Shown: piece by piece, positions 48,501-56,260 of the stretch
How the letters are laid out: each line of letters begins with the position of its first letter
Numbering within the stretch: position 1 is the first letter of the stretch
NCBI RefSeq assembly: GCF_016863315.1
Contig: NZ_BOOQ01000031.1
Coordinates: forward strand, 146,376 to 210,375
Length of the DNA: 64,000 nt
Reading direction: 5' to 3'
Source: Planotetraspora silvatica
Lineage (GTDB): Bacteria; Actinomycetota; Actinomycetes; Streptosporangiales; Streptosporangiaceae
The notes under the pieces: model-generated
The model's input: the letters and a program-made list of their open reading frames with translations, nothing else
The model's database searches: none
What the model was told of the DNA's origin: nothing
Position numbers and translations under genes: made by a program

Positions 48501-50174
48501 GCGAAGCGTCTGTCCACCCGCAACACGCTCGTCCGCAACCCCTCGACGATCGAGGCGCTCGGACGGGTCGACGTGCTGTGCTTCGACAAGACGGGCACCC
48601 TGACCGAGGGCCACATCAGGCTGCGCCGCGTGTCCGACGGCCGGATCGAGGGCGGCGCGGGCTCGATGACGCCGCGGCTGCGCCGCGTCGTCGCCGCGGC
48701 TCTGCGCGCCGGGCCGAAGTTCGAGGGCGGCCGGGTGCTCGCGCACCCCACCGACCGTGCCGTGGTCGAGGGGGCGCAGGGCCTCGGGGTCGCGGCCGAC
48801 GAGGGGCTGGAGAAGTGGGAACGGGTCGACGAGATGCCGTTCGAGCCGGCGAGGGGTTTCCACGCCGTGCTGGGGCTGGCCGAGTCCGCCCACCTGCTCA
48901 GCGTCAAGGGCGCTCCCGAGGTGGTGCTGACCCGCTGCGCGACCCTGCTCCGCGACGACCAGGAGGTCGAGCTGGACGAGGACGCCCGGCTGGAACTGGA
49001 GACCGAGGTCGAACGGCTCGCCCTGCAGGGTTACCGGGTCCTCGCCGTGGCGGAGCGGCCGGCGTCCAGCCGAGCGGATCTGGACGAGTCGCGGGTCGAC
49101 CGGCTGTGCTTCCTCGGGTTCCTCGGCATGGCCGATCCCGTGCGCCCGACGGCCGCGCGGAGCGTGCAGGGCCTGATGAAGGCGGGCGTCCGGGTGATCA
49201 TGCTGACCGGTGACCACCCGAGCACGGCCGAGGCCATCGCGGCCGAGATCGACGCCGTCAACGGCCTGCGGGTCATGACGGGGCCCTCGCTCGACGCGCT
49301 CGACGACGAAGAGCTGATGAAGATCCTTCCTGAGGTGTCGGTGTTCGCGCGGACCACCCCCGCGCACAAGGCACGCATCGTGTCCGCGCTGCGGCAGTCA
49401 GGGAGCGTCGTGGCCGTGACCGGAGACGGCGCCAACGACGTGCCCGCGATCCGCCTCGCCGACGTGGGCGTCGCCCTCGGCTCCCGCGCCACGGCCGCGG
49501 CCCGTGCCGCCGCCGACATCGTCGTGACGGACGACCGCATCGAGACGATCATCGACGCGATCGTCGAGGGCAGGGCCATGTGGGGATCGGTCCGCGACGC
49601 CCTGGGCATCCTGCTCGGCGGGAACATCGGGGAGATCATCTTCACTGTCGGATCGAGCCTGCTGACCGGTCGCAGTGCGCTGAACGCCCGGCAACTCCTG
49701 CTGGTCAACCTGCTGACGGACATGTTGCCCGCCATGGCGGTCGCCGTACGGCCGCCGAGCGCCGCCAGTCCGGAGAAGGTCCTGGCGGAGGGCCCGGAGA
49801 GCTCTCTCGGCTCAGCTCTGACCAAGGACATCAACGTGCGGGCCGTGACGACCGCCTCCGCCGCCGCCGTAGCGTGGATCGCCGCCCGGATGACCGGCAC
49901 CCGGAGCAGGGCGGACACGGTCGCGCTGGTGGCCCTGGTCTCGGCCCAGTTGCTCCGGACCCTCAGCGCGGGCGGGCGGGACCGGACGGTCACGATCGCC
50001 GCGGTCGCCTCGATGGGCGCGCTGATGGTCATCGTGTCGACTCCCGGCGTCAGCCAGTTCTTCGGATCACGCCCGATCGGCCCGTTCGGCTGGGGGATCG
50101 GGCTCGGATCGGCCGCCGCGGCCGGGATGACGGGGGGCACGGTCGAAAAAATGATCGAGAGAATGTACGGCTGA
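45552..50174 (+). CDS. ctpI: Very large cation-transporting P-type ATPase (CtpI-like)
   Basis: 1540 residues, about twice the usual size of a P-type ATPase. Residues of about 38-100 form a ferredoxin-like domain resembling HMA but without the C-x-x-C metal site. An acidic stretch (about 105-205) follows, then a long cytosolic/membrane N-terminal half peculiar to this family. The catalytic core has the actuator TLTGESQ (about 854), the TM4 motif VPEGLPFVA, the phosphorylated Asp in CFDKTGTLT (D1012) and the hinge GDGANDVPA (about 1291-1299). PEGLP, not C-P-C/C-P-H, groups it with P2-like pumps rather than heavy-metal P1B pumps. The cation is unknown. The ATG follows GGAG. The basic repeat protein upstream is its only neighbour. 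Confidence 0.9.
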   Translation: MWPFGSLAADSLLALVPDQVLSLVPDPVLSLIPRARRTQVCTGGVRISLRVIGGPGTEKAISGLEARLCDAGMARAEVNGALGCVFVACDPETVDMDKLLRIVEEFDVDDPDGDPDRDQIGERETGDQDEAGPETGLIGIPEIAGLAQRAVPDDVMDAESARTDAPEESAADEDEEEADGLDSETADGWEMDGSPEDGADEGVWARDAREHHARAALSLAGSLVGTGVALAGRATRVWRLPPTVPTFLHLAEHTPRVRRELERRIGSPGTEVLFATTRLVGQTLGQRPAGLFVDSLAAAGRYAEARAGLGAWARLEEAFATHDGAYAHVRAEKEPRPESLPRGPIERYCEIASPASLAAHGLTLAASRSRARALSVLITGTPKSARVGRDAFASAVGRALARRGGVVLNRHALRRMDRVDTVVLDAEILTTGAWTIDAVVPLTAKLDLDDLHDRLYSLLDLTDPEARRRHDGWKAEPYKGDDDLAQVAQWRAQGIRPVTVIRGRTAVALVGLAPELDPLAEALVEAPAGTCEVLLAGGPSWLARRLQVTQVTGGEGLTDAVMDLQAEGRGVAVVAMGSHRALRQADLGVGLIRRSRQVPWEADVLGDLGCAHLMLACLPAARRASELGVRLAAASAVVGGALGILGLERTAVRRAQLVADGTSLASLVMGTWAGRRMGNGETPVTADRTPWHAMSAQDVLARLNTSPGGLTEAEAALRRKTSARSASAGPESLARASVEELANPLTPVLAAGAGVSAAIGSVLDAVLIVSVMVVNAVLGGAQRRDAGRVLSALSEATAVGVRLRRPDGAGDGGQTGTAADLVPGDVIELRAGDAVPADARLLKAVGLEIDESTLTGESQLVSKAVAPTAAPAVADRSSMVYEGSSVAAGSGLAVIVATGEETETGRTARLVHGGPPPSGVELRLRTLSSKIVPMAIGSGVVLMAGELLRGASLSQALAPAVSLAVAAVPEGLPFVATLAELAAAKRLSTRNTLVRNPSTIEALGRVDVLCFDKTGTLTEGHIRLRRVSDGRIEGGAGSMTPRLRRVVAAALRAGPKFEGGRVLAHPTDRAVVEGAQGLGVAADEGLEKWERVDEMPFEPARGFHAVLGLAESAHLLSVKGAPEVVLTRCATLLRDDQEVELDEDARLELETEVERLALQGYRVLAVAERPASSRADLDESRVDRLCFLGFLGMADPVRPTAARSVQGLMKAGVRVIMLTGDHPSTAEAIAAEIDAVNGLRVMTGPSLDALDDEELMKILPEVSVFARTTPAHKARIVSALRQSGSVVAVTGDGANDVPAIRLADVGVALGSRATAAARAAADIVVTDDRIETIIDAIVEGRAMWGSVRDALGILLGGNIGEIIFTVGSSLLTGRSALNARQLLLVNLLTDMLPAMAVAVRPPSAASPEKVLAEGPESSLGSALTKDINVRAVTTASAAAVAWIAARMTGTRSRADTVALVALVSAQLLRTLSAGGRDRTVTIAAVASMGALMVIVSTPGVSQFFGSRPIGPFGWGIGLGSAAAAGMTGGTVEKMIERMYG

Positions 50175-50201
50175 CGATCGCCGATCGTTCACCATCGGTT
50201 A

Positions 50202-50223
50202 ACCATATCTGTACCGATATGGT
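50202..50223. promoter_or_regulatory. Perfect AT-rich palindrome downstream of ctpI
   Basis: ACCATATC-TGTACC-GATATGGT has perfect 8-bp arms around a 6-base centre, in an AT-rich island about 55 bases upstream of a 41-residue peptide gene. TTTT follows at 50227-50230, so it could be a terminator for ctpI; its AT-rich stem favours an operator. Confidence 0.55.
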
Positions 50224-50278
50224 CAGTTTTATGCGACACTATCCCGTGGAATGTAAGTTTATAGCCACGAGGTATCTA

Positions 50279-50404
50279 GTGTCCGAGTTTCTTACCGCGA
50301 TGCTGGCCAAGGCCGTCGTGATGATGCTGGAGGCGCTGCTCATGCGCCTGATCCAGTCGTTCGTGACGTCCGGGTTCCGCATCAGCTTCCCGCAGGCGGC
50401 CTGA
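50279..50404 (+). CDS. 41-residue amphipathic small protein
   Basis: VSEFLTAMLAKAVVMMLEAL..., one hydrophobic or amphipathic helix (about residues 4-30) with a short polar C-terminus (ending ISFPQAA). The GTG has ACGAGG about six bases upstream; an in-frame ATG at 50231 would add 16 residues, and one at 50219 would add 20. I recall similar small proteins of about 40 residues as common in actinomycetes, but no function is known. It stands between ctpI and csbD-like, under an AT-rich region with a perfect palindrome. Confidence 0.6.
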   Translation: MSEFLTAMLAKAVVMMLEALLMRLIQSFVTSGFRISFPQAA

Positions 50405-50490
50405 GGCTCCACGCCTCGGCCCCCGGCCAGAGACCCGGCCGGGCCCGGAACACTCCATCCGGGCCCGGTTAACCAGCCATTCCATGGATC

Positions 50491-50515
50491 GTTCACGGGC
50501 GCGAAGCCCGTGAAC
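50491..50515. terminator. Bidirectional terminator hairpin
   Basis: GTTCACGGGC (50491-50500) is perfectly inverted at 50506-50515 with loop GCGAA, between the ends of the convergent small-protein and CsbD-like genes. A second CCGGGCCCGG pair flanks AACACTCCAT just upstream. Confidence 0.7.
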
Positions 50516-50529
50516 CGTCGTCGCCCACG

Positions 50530-50724
50530 TCAGTGCTTGAAAGCGTGCTTGACCTTGTCGGCGGCGTCCTTCACCTTCTCGCCGGCCTGCTTGGCCCGGC
50601 CCTTGGTCGCGTCGGCGCGGCCACCGGCTTCGAGATCTTCGTCGCCGGTCGCCCGGCCCGTCATCTCCTTGACCTTGCCGGCGACCTCCTGCGCCATGTT
50701 ACGGATCTTGTCTCCGGCGCCCAT
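50530..50724 (-). CDS. CsbD family stress-response protein
   Basis: A 64-residue hydrophilic helical protein: AGDKIRNMAQEVAGKVKEMTGRATGDEDLEAGGRADATKGRAKQAGEKVKDAADKVK. It has the repeated 'GKxKExxGxxTGDxxLExEGxxDxxxGxxxQ' plan of CsbD, a cytosolic protein induced under general stress in many bacteria. Its molecular role is unknown. The ATG has GGGAGG upstream. Single gene, divergent from the SPW protein. Confidence 0.92.
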   Translation of the reverse strand: MGAGDKIRNMAQEVAGKVKEMTGRATGDEDLEAGGRADATKGRAKQAGEKVKDAADKVKHAFKH

Positions 50725-50902
50725 CGGTCATCCCTCCCGGTCGGTTCGACTGAAGAACCACCTTCCCCCGCCCGTGGGCTCAAACCTCTCACGACGCCCG
50801 CCAAATACCATCATTCCGTCACAATCTGGATCAAACGGATACCCCGGGCGTAAGATGGACATAAGTGTTTAAATCCACACCTTCAGAAGGGTGGTGTAAC
50901 AG

Positions 50903-51472
50903 ATGACGCATAGCACTGACATCGGGTCGCACCCCGACATCGTGCAGATGCGTGCGCGGTACGAGGCCGCCGCGGCTAATCCCGTAGCTCAGGGAGCGGA
51001 TGGCCTCGCGCTACTCAGCGGCATGTACCTCGCGCTCTCACCCTGGATCGCAGGATTCAGCAACAGGGGCCCGCTCACCATCAACAACCTGATCACGGGC
51101 CTCGTCGTCACGCTCCTCGCCCTGGGGTACAGCTCGATGTACGGCCGCACCCATGGCATCGCGTGGGTCCTGCCCCTGATCGGGCTCTGGACCATCATCG
51201 CCCCCTGGGTCATCCGGGGAGACATGGCGTCAGCCAGGACGATCTGGAGCAACGTGATCGTCGGCGCGATCATCCTGGCCCTCGGGCTGGCCACGATGCG
51301 CTTCGGCATGATGGGCGACCACGACCGGTCCGGCGGGTTCCGTAAGCCGAAGCTCACCGAGCACTCGACTCACGGCCAGGAGCGCACCCAGTACGGCCAG
51401 GAACGCACCCCGTACGGTCAGGAGCGCCCCCCGTACGGCCAGGACCGTCCGGGCCCGACCTCACGGACCTGA
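50903..51472 (+). CDS. SPW-repeat membrane protein with YGQER tail
   Basis: 189 residues. Two SPW motifs, LALSPWIAGFS and TIIAPWVIRGD, lie in membrane helices, with four helices in all (about residues 34-135), which matches the SPW repeat family. The last ~50 residues are disordered, with four near-copies of a heptad YGQER[TP][PQ]. AAGGGTGG precedes the ATG. The function is unknown; the family is common in actinobacteria and appears in stress contexts. Confidence 0.87.
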   Translation: MTHSTDIGSHPDIVQMRARYEAAAANPVAQGADGLALLSGMYLALSPWIAGFSNRGPLTINNLITGLVVTLLALGYSSMYGRTHGIAWVLPLIGLWTIIAPWVIRGDMASARTIWSNVIVGAIILALGLATMRFGMMGDHDRSGGFRKPKLTEHSTHGQERTQYGQERTPYGQERPPYGQDRPGPTSRT

Positions 51473-51639
51473 CCAGTCCGATGACGCCTCTCCGATAGGA
51501 GGAGGCATCCGACGTGGGGCATCCGCCGCCTCAACCGGCTCCGGACGCCCCACGGCCGGTCATGGGGAACCCGTCTCCCGGACGGGCCCTCGAGAACAGA
51601 CTTCCGATCGAGCACGCGGGCCGCGTCAGACGGCCCGCA

Positions 51640-53208
51640 TCACGTGGTCACCCATATCAGCGTCGGCCGATCCGCGCCGAACGTCCTCGTGACCTCGGCT
51701 CCCACCCGCGGCGCGGACACGCGCACACTTCGGCAGCCCAGGGCCCGCGCCAGCGCGGCCAGGTCCGCGGAAGGCGGACCGGACGCCCAGACCGGATTCC
51801 CAGGCCCAGAAGCCGCATCGCCGTCGCCCGGAACCTCCGGGCCCTCCACGACGACCACGGGCAGCGGCAGGGCGAGATCCGCGGCGGCCGCCAGCTCGGC
51901 CAGGGCCGTCATCGCACCGTGTTCGTCGAGCAACACGGCCACCGGTGTCCACGGAGCCGCGATTTTCGCTCCGACCCCTGCCGGAAGGCCGAACCCGGCG
52001 ACGGTGTCGCCGTACAGGAACGCGCCGGGATGGTGGGCGGGCAGGTTGGCCAGCACTCCGCGGGCGGAGAGCGCCGCCGCGCCCGCGGCCACGACGGCGT
52101 CGCGCGGCAGAACCGCGGCCAGGGCGTCGACGACCTCCAGCCACTCCGCCCCCTCCGCGCGTGACTCGGCCCGCTTCCGCCGGCGCCATTCGTCGCGGAT
52201 CTCGTCGCGCAGCTTGCGATCGGCCGGATCCAGGTCGCCCTCGCCCGCGGCGGGACCGTCGTCCGGGCGCCCGTCCAGACGTTCGAACAGGCCGCGCAGC
52301 GCCTGCGCCGCGTCGGCGACCACGGCCACCTCGGGAACGGCGTCGGCCACGATCTGCGCCGGGTCGAGATCGATCCGCACCAGCCTGCCGTACAGGGGAA
52401 GCGGGCCGTTCCACAGGTCAGAGGGCGCGAGCTCGCAGCCCACGACCAGGACGGCGTCGGCCTGCTCCACCAGGTCGGCCACCGTGTGCAGATGTATGCC
52501 CGCGCCGAGCGCGAGCGGATGGTTGTCCCAGATCACGCCCTTGCCGCCCGCGGTCGTGACCACGAGCGCGCCGAGCCGTTCGGCCACCGCGCGCAGCTCC
52601 CCCGCGGCGCCGCGGGCTCCGCCGCCCGCCACGATGACCGGCCGTTCGGCGGCGGAAAGCCGCTCGGCGGCCGCGTCCAGGTCCTCCGCCCGCGCCGCCG
52701 GTACGGCAAGGCGGATCGGGGCGACCGGCCGGGCTGCCCCGAGGGCCTCCGACAGGTCGGCGGGCACCTCGATGTGCGCGGGCCGGGGACGTCCCGACGT
52801 CATCGCCGCGAACGCCCTGGCGACCGCGACCGGGATCTCCGCCACGCTCGTCACCCGGTGGCTGTAGGCGGTGACCGAGCCCATCACGGCCGCCTGGTCC
52901 CCGATCGCCTGCCCGGCGTCGCAGGACACGAGGAGGACGGGCACGGAGTCGCGGTATGCCTGGGCGACCGCGCCCATGGCGTCCAATGTCGGCGTTCCTG
53001 AGGCCAGCAGGCAGACGCCCGGCCGCCCGGTGACCCTCGCGTGTCCGTACGCGGCGTGGACCGCCCCCTGCTCACGCCGCATGCTCACGTGCCGGACGCC
53101 GAATCCGTGCAGATGACGGTAGGCCGGAAGTCCGTGCGTCCCGGGGGTGCCGAAGACGATGTCCACGCCGTGCGCCGCCAGTGCCCGGATCAGCGGCTGT
53201 CCCGCCAT
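51640..53208 (-). CDS. ThDP-dependent enzyme family protein (benzoylformate decarboxylase/acetolactate synthase-like) with degenerate cofactor motif
   Basis: 522 residues with the three-domain layout of ThDP enzymes. The N-terminal pyrimidine domain (about 1-170) starts MAGQPLIRALAAHGVDIVFGTPGTHG and has the conserved Glu in RREQGAVHAAYG (Glu46). A central Rossmann domain follows (AERPVIVAGGGARGAAGELR), then the C-terminal diphosphate domain. There the expected GDG-x(24-27)-N/NN motif is replaced by DEHGAM and EG, so Mg-ThDP binding is doubtful. The ATG at 53208 is used; the frame is open 30 codons upstream but without conserved sequence. Possibly a catalytically inactive paralogue. Not an operon with a clear partner, though the DoxX gene lies upstream on the same strand. 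Confidence 0.82.
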   Translation of the reverse strand: MAGQPLIRALAAHGVDIVFGTPGTHGLPAYRHLHGFGVRHVSMRREQGAVHAAYGHARVTGRPGVCLLASGTPTLDAMGAVAQAYRDSVPVLLVSCDAGQAIGDQAAVMGSVTAYSHRVTSVAEIPVAVARAFAAMTSGRPRPAHIEVPADLSEALGAARPVAPIRLAVPAARAEDLDAAAERLSAAERPVIVAGGGARGAAGELRAVAERLGALVVTTAGGKGVIWDNHPLALGAGIHLHTVADLVEQADAVLVVGCELAPSDLWNGPLPLYGRLVRIDLDPAQIVADAVPEVAVVADAAQALRGLFERLDGRPDDGPAAGEGDLDPADRKLRDEIRDEWRRRKRAESRAEGAEWLEVVDALAAVLPRDAVVAAGAAALSARGVLANLPAHHPGAFLYGDTVAGFGLPAGVGAKIAAPWTPVAVLLDEHGAMTALAELAAAADLALPLPVVVVEGPEVPGDGDAASGPGNPVWASGPPSADLAALARALGCRSVRVSAPRVGAEVTRTFGADRPTLIWVTT

Positions 53209-53424
53209 GGCTCCGTCCGGGCCCACCCGCAAGAGGTTGATCTCGATCTCCTCGACGTCCGGCCGCGTGGCAGGGCACCGCGAGGCCGCGGCCACCACCG
53301 GCGCGGCGCCTTAGTGGGACAGGTGGGACGCCGGAGGACATCCCCATCAGTCTGTGCGGGAGGGAGGATACGCAACTCCGTGATCACTCCCGCGGCCGGG
53401 TGCGCCTTCCGGGGAAAGTTGGAG

Positions 53425-53886
53425 CTACAACCTTGGCGATCGATGCGCCGTCGTCTCCTCACGGGAGCGCCCACCCAGAAGAGTCCCGCGCCGCCACAGA
53501 CCGTCGACGGCCAGAGCCCCGCCGCCGCTGAACGCGATGAGCAGGCACGCTCCCGCGAGCGCCAGCACATACTCGTATCCGCCGTTCTCGGAGCTGAGGC
53601 CATGGGGGCCGTGGACGAAGACGATCGCCCCGAGCATGTCCATCGCCAGCAACGTCGCGAACAGCGGCAGGGCCGCGCCGAGGATCAGCGCCGTTCCCCC
53701 GACCAACTCCAGCACCGCGACCCCCGGGCCGGCGATCCCGGCCAGCGGGATGCCCACGTCCTCGAACATCTGCGCCGTCCGTGCGAGGCCCATGTCGGCG
53801 ACCTTCATCCACCCATGGAAGACGAAGATCACACCGATGATCACCCGGCCTGCGAGCGTCGCGACGCCTCGCGCCCGATCGAACAT
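53425..53886 (-). CDS. DoxX family membrane protein
   Basis: 153 residues with four membrane helices. The DoxX signature is FHGWMKVADMGL in the first helix and loop, followed by GIAGPGVAVLELVGGTALILG and FATLLAMDMLGAIVFVH. The C-terminal tail is basic. GGGGGAG precedes the ATG. DoxX-like proteins interact with redox or thiol-oxidation systems in several bacteria; the partner here is unknown. Confidence 0.88.
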   Translation of the reverse strand: MFDRARGVATLAGRVIIGVIFVFHGWMKVADMGLARTAQMFEDVGIPLAGIAGPGVAVLELVGGTALILGAALPLFATLLAMDMLGAIVFVHGPHGLSSENGGYEYVLALAGACLLIAFSGGGALAVDGLWRRGTLLGGRSREETTAHRSPRL

Positions 53887-54041
53887 GACGACTCCCCCGA
53901 TATCGCGTGTTCCGTGGCGGCGACCTCCGCTCCGCGCGGGATCGGCCTCCCCCATTCAACTGGGCTGCCACGCGCGCCCGGGTCGCGCAACGCCGGGTGA
54001 CGAGCGGACCGATGGTCCTGGCTTCCTGCGACGATGCGGGT

Positions 54042-55160
54042 ATGCAAAGGGACATTTCCATCGTCGTGGTCGGAAGCGGAATCGTCGGCGCGAGCGCCGC
54101 CTACCATCTCAGCGCCCTGGGCGTCGCCGTGACCCTGGTCGGCCGGCCCACGGCCGGCGAGGCGACCGCCGCCGGCGCGGGCATCCTCTGCCCATGGGTC
54201 GATCACGAAGGCGAAGACGACTGGTTCCGGCTGGCCCTCGACGGCACCCGCTACTACGACCGCCTGGTGGAGTCGCTGGTGGAGGACGGCGAGCACGACG
54301 CCGGCCACACGAGGACCGGCGCGCTCCTCGTGGCCGACCTGCCGGGCGAGCTGGCCGGCGTCGAGTCGCTCCTGCGGAGCCGGCAGGATGCGGCGCCCGA
54401 TATGGGGACGATCTCCATGGTCGACCGGCCGGAGGACCTCTTCCCCCCGCTCCGCCCGGGCCTGGCCGCGCTGCACATCGAGGGGCCCGCCCGCGTCGAC
54501 GGAAGGGCCGTCAGGGACGCCCTGCTCCGCGCCGCCGCCAGGCACGGCGCCCGTACGGTCACCGGGACCGCGTCGTTCACCGCGGCGGGCGCACTGCTGG
54601 TCGACGGCTCACCGCTGGAGGCGGACACAGTCGTCGTGGCGGCGGGGGCATGGACCGGCGAGCTGTGCCGACCTCTCGGGCTCGAGATTCCCGTCGGGGC
54701 GCGCCGCGGCCAGATCGTGCACGCGGAGGTGCCCGGGACCGACACGTCGGGCTGGCCGATCGTGTTGCCGCGACGAGGGCCGTACCTGCTGGGTTTCCCG
54801 GGCTCGCGCGTGGTGCTCGGAGCCACCGTCGAGGACGCCGGGTTCGACGCCCGGGTGACGGTCGGCGGGATCGGCGAGGTGCTCGCGACCGGTGTGGAAC
54901 TCGCCCCCGGTCTCGCCGCCGCGACCCTCGTGGAGACGCGTGTGGGCTTCCGCCCGGTGACGGCGGACGGCCTGCCCCTCATCGGCCCTCTCACCGACCG
55001 CGTCGTGCTGGCCACGGGACTCGGCGCGTACGGTCTGACGGCCGGGCCGTACGCGGGGCTGCTCGCCGCGCACCTCGCGCTGCGGGAGGCGCCGCCGTCG
55101 GACGTGAGCGCCTTCTCGCCGCGCCGGACCGTGCGGGGAGCGGCGAGTCAGGAGAGCTGA
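54042..55160 (+). CDS. FAD-dependent oxidoreductase (DAO family)
   Basis: 372 residues. The FAD dinucleotide motif is IVVVGSGIVGASAAYHLSALG at the N-terminus; a DAO-type substrate domain follows, and the C-terminal FAD motif is PLIGPLTDRVVLATGLGAYGLTAGPYAGLLAAHLAL. The ATG at 54042 is in frame with a longer open frame, but only this one gives the normal DAO start. No second cofactor subunit is present. It could oxidise a D-amino acid, glycine or sarcosine; the substrate is not inferable. Confidence 0.87.
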   Translation: MQRDISIVVVGSGIVGASAAYHLSALGVAVTLVGRPTAGEATAAGAGILCPWVDHEGEDDWFRLALDGTRYYDRLVESLVEDGEHDAGHTRTGALLVADLPGELAGVESLLRSRQDAAPDMGTISMVDRPEDLFPPLRPGLAALHIEGPARVDGRAVRDALLRAAARHGARTVTGTASFTAAGALLVDGSPLEADTVVVAAGAWTGELCRPLGLEIPVGARRGQIVHAEVPGTDTSGWPIVLPRRGPYLLGFPGSRVVLGATVEDAGFDARVTVGGIGEVLATGVELAPGLAAATLVETRVGFRPVTADGLPLIGPLTDRVVLATGLGAYGLTAGPYAGLLAAHLALREAPPSDVSAFSPRRTVRGAASQES

Positions 55161-55228
55161 GGCGCCCGCGGGCGGCGCGCGGCATGCGTCTATTCTCGGA
55201 AGACCGTCCCCCAGGAAGGACCGTGCCG

Positions 55229-56203
55229 ATGACCACGACAGCCCCCGTCGCGAGCCCGGTGGACTTCAGCGTTCACGGCGACTACATGGTGAAGCCCCCC
55301 GTCCGCGAGGACGGCTCCTTCGTGCGCCCCCTGTATCCCTTCCAGGGCCGGATCACCGCCGACGGGGAGAGCGGCTACCGCGCCCAGCCGGGCCGGTACC
55401 ACCTCTACGTGTCGTACGCCTGCCCGTGGGCGCACCGGGCGGTGATCGTGCGGTCCCTGCTGGGCCTGGAGGACGTCGTCAGCCTGTCGGTCGTCGACCC
55501 GGTCCGCGACGGCCGGGGCTGGGCCTTCCGCGAGGGCCCCGGACACGGACCCGACGAGCTCAACGGCTTCGCCCTGCTCCGCGAGGCCTACGAGGCGACG
55601 GAGCCCGGCTACGACGGCCACGTGTCGGTGCCCGTGCTGTGGGACCGCGAGAGCGGCCGGATCGTCAGCAACAACTTCCCCGACATCACGATCGACCTGG
55701 GCACCCAGTTCGCGGAGTGGGCCGACCCCGAGTTCGACCTCTACCCGGCCGCGCTCCGCGCCGACATCGACGCCCTCAACGAGCAGGTCTACGCGACCGT
55801 CAACAACGGCGTGTACCGCTGCGGCTTCGCGACGAGCCAGGAGGCGTACGACTCGGCGGTGTCCGCGCTGTTCGCCACTCTCGACGAGCTGGAAAGGCGC
55901 CTGGCCGATCGCCGCTACCTCTTCGGCGACCACATCACCGAGGCCGACGTCCGGTTGTGGGTGACGCTGGCCAGGTTCGACAGCGTGTACGTCACCCATT
56001 TCAAGGCCAACCTGTGCCGCCTGGTGGACCACCCCAACCTGTGGCGCTATGCCCGCGACCTCTATCAGATCCCCGCATTCGGCGGGACGACCGACTTCGG
56101 CCACATCAAGCGGCACTACTACGGCACGCATCCCGGGATCAACCCGACCCGCATCGTGCCGGCCGGGCCGATCCTCGACTGGTCCCTACCGCGGTCGCAG
56201 TAG
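55229..56203 (+). CDS. Glutathionyl-hydroquinone reductase-like protein (Xi-class GST)
   Basis: 324 residues. The catalytic motif CPWAHR is at residues 65-70, and the Xi-class blocks SVVDPVRDGRGWAF, VPVLWDRESGRIVSNNF and the C-terminal GHIKRHYYGTHPGINPTRIVPAGP are all present. In actinobacteria the cosubstrate is probably mycothiol rather than glutathione (inference). GGAAGGA precedes the ATG. Reduces thiol-conjugated quinones; single gene. Confidence 0.92.
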   Translation: MTTTAPVASPVDFSVHGDYMVKPPVREDGSFVRPLYPFQGRITADGESGYRAQPGRYHLYVSYACPWAHRAVIVRSLLGLEDVVSLSVVDPVRDGRGWAFREGPGHGPDELNGFALLREAYEATEPGYDGHVSVPVLWDRESGRIVSNNFPDITIDLGTQFAEWADPEFDLYPAALRADIDALNEQVYATVNNGVYRCGFATSQEAYDSAVSALFATLDELERRLADRRYLFGDHITEADVRLWVTLARFDSVYVTHFKANLCRLVDHPNLWRYARDLYQIPAFGGTTDFGHIKRHYYGTHPGINPTRIVPAGPILDWSLPRSQ

Positions 56204-56260
56204 TCATGACCGGTACATGGGAACGATGAGCGCGGCGCGGTGCGACCCTAGCGTGGACGG

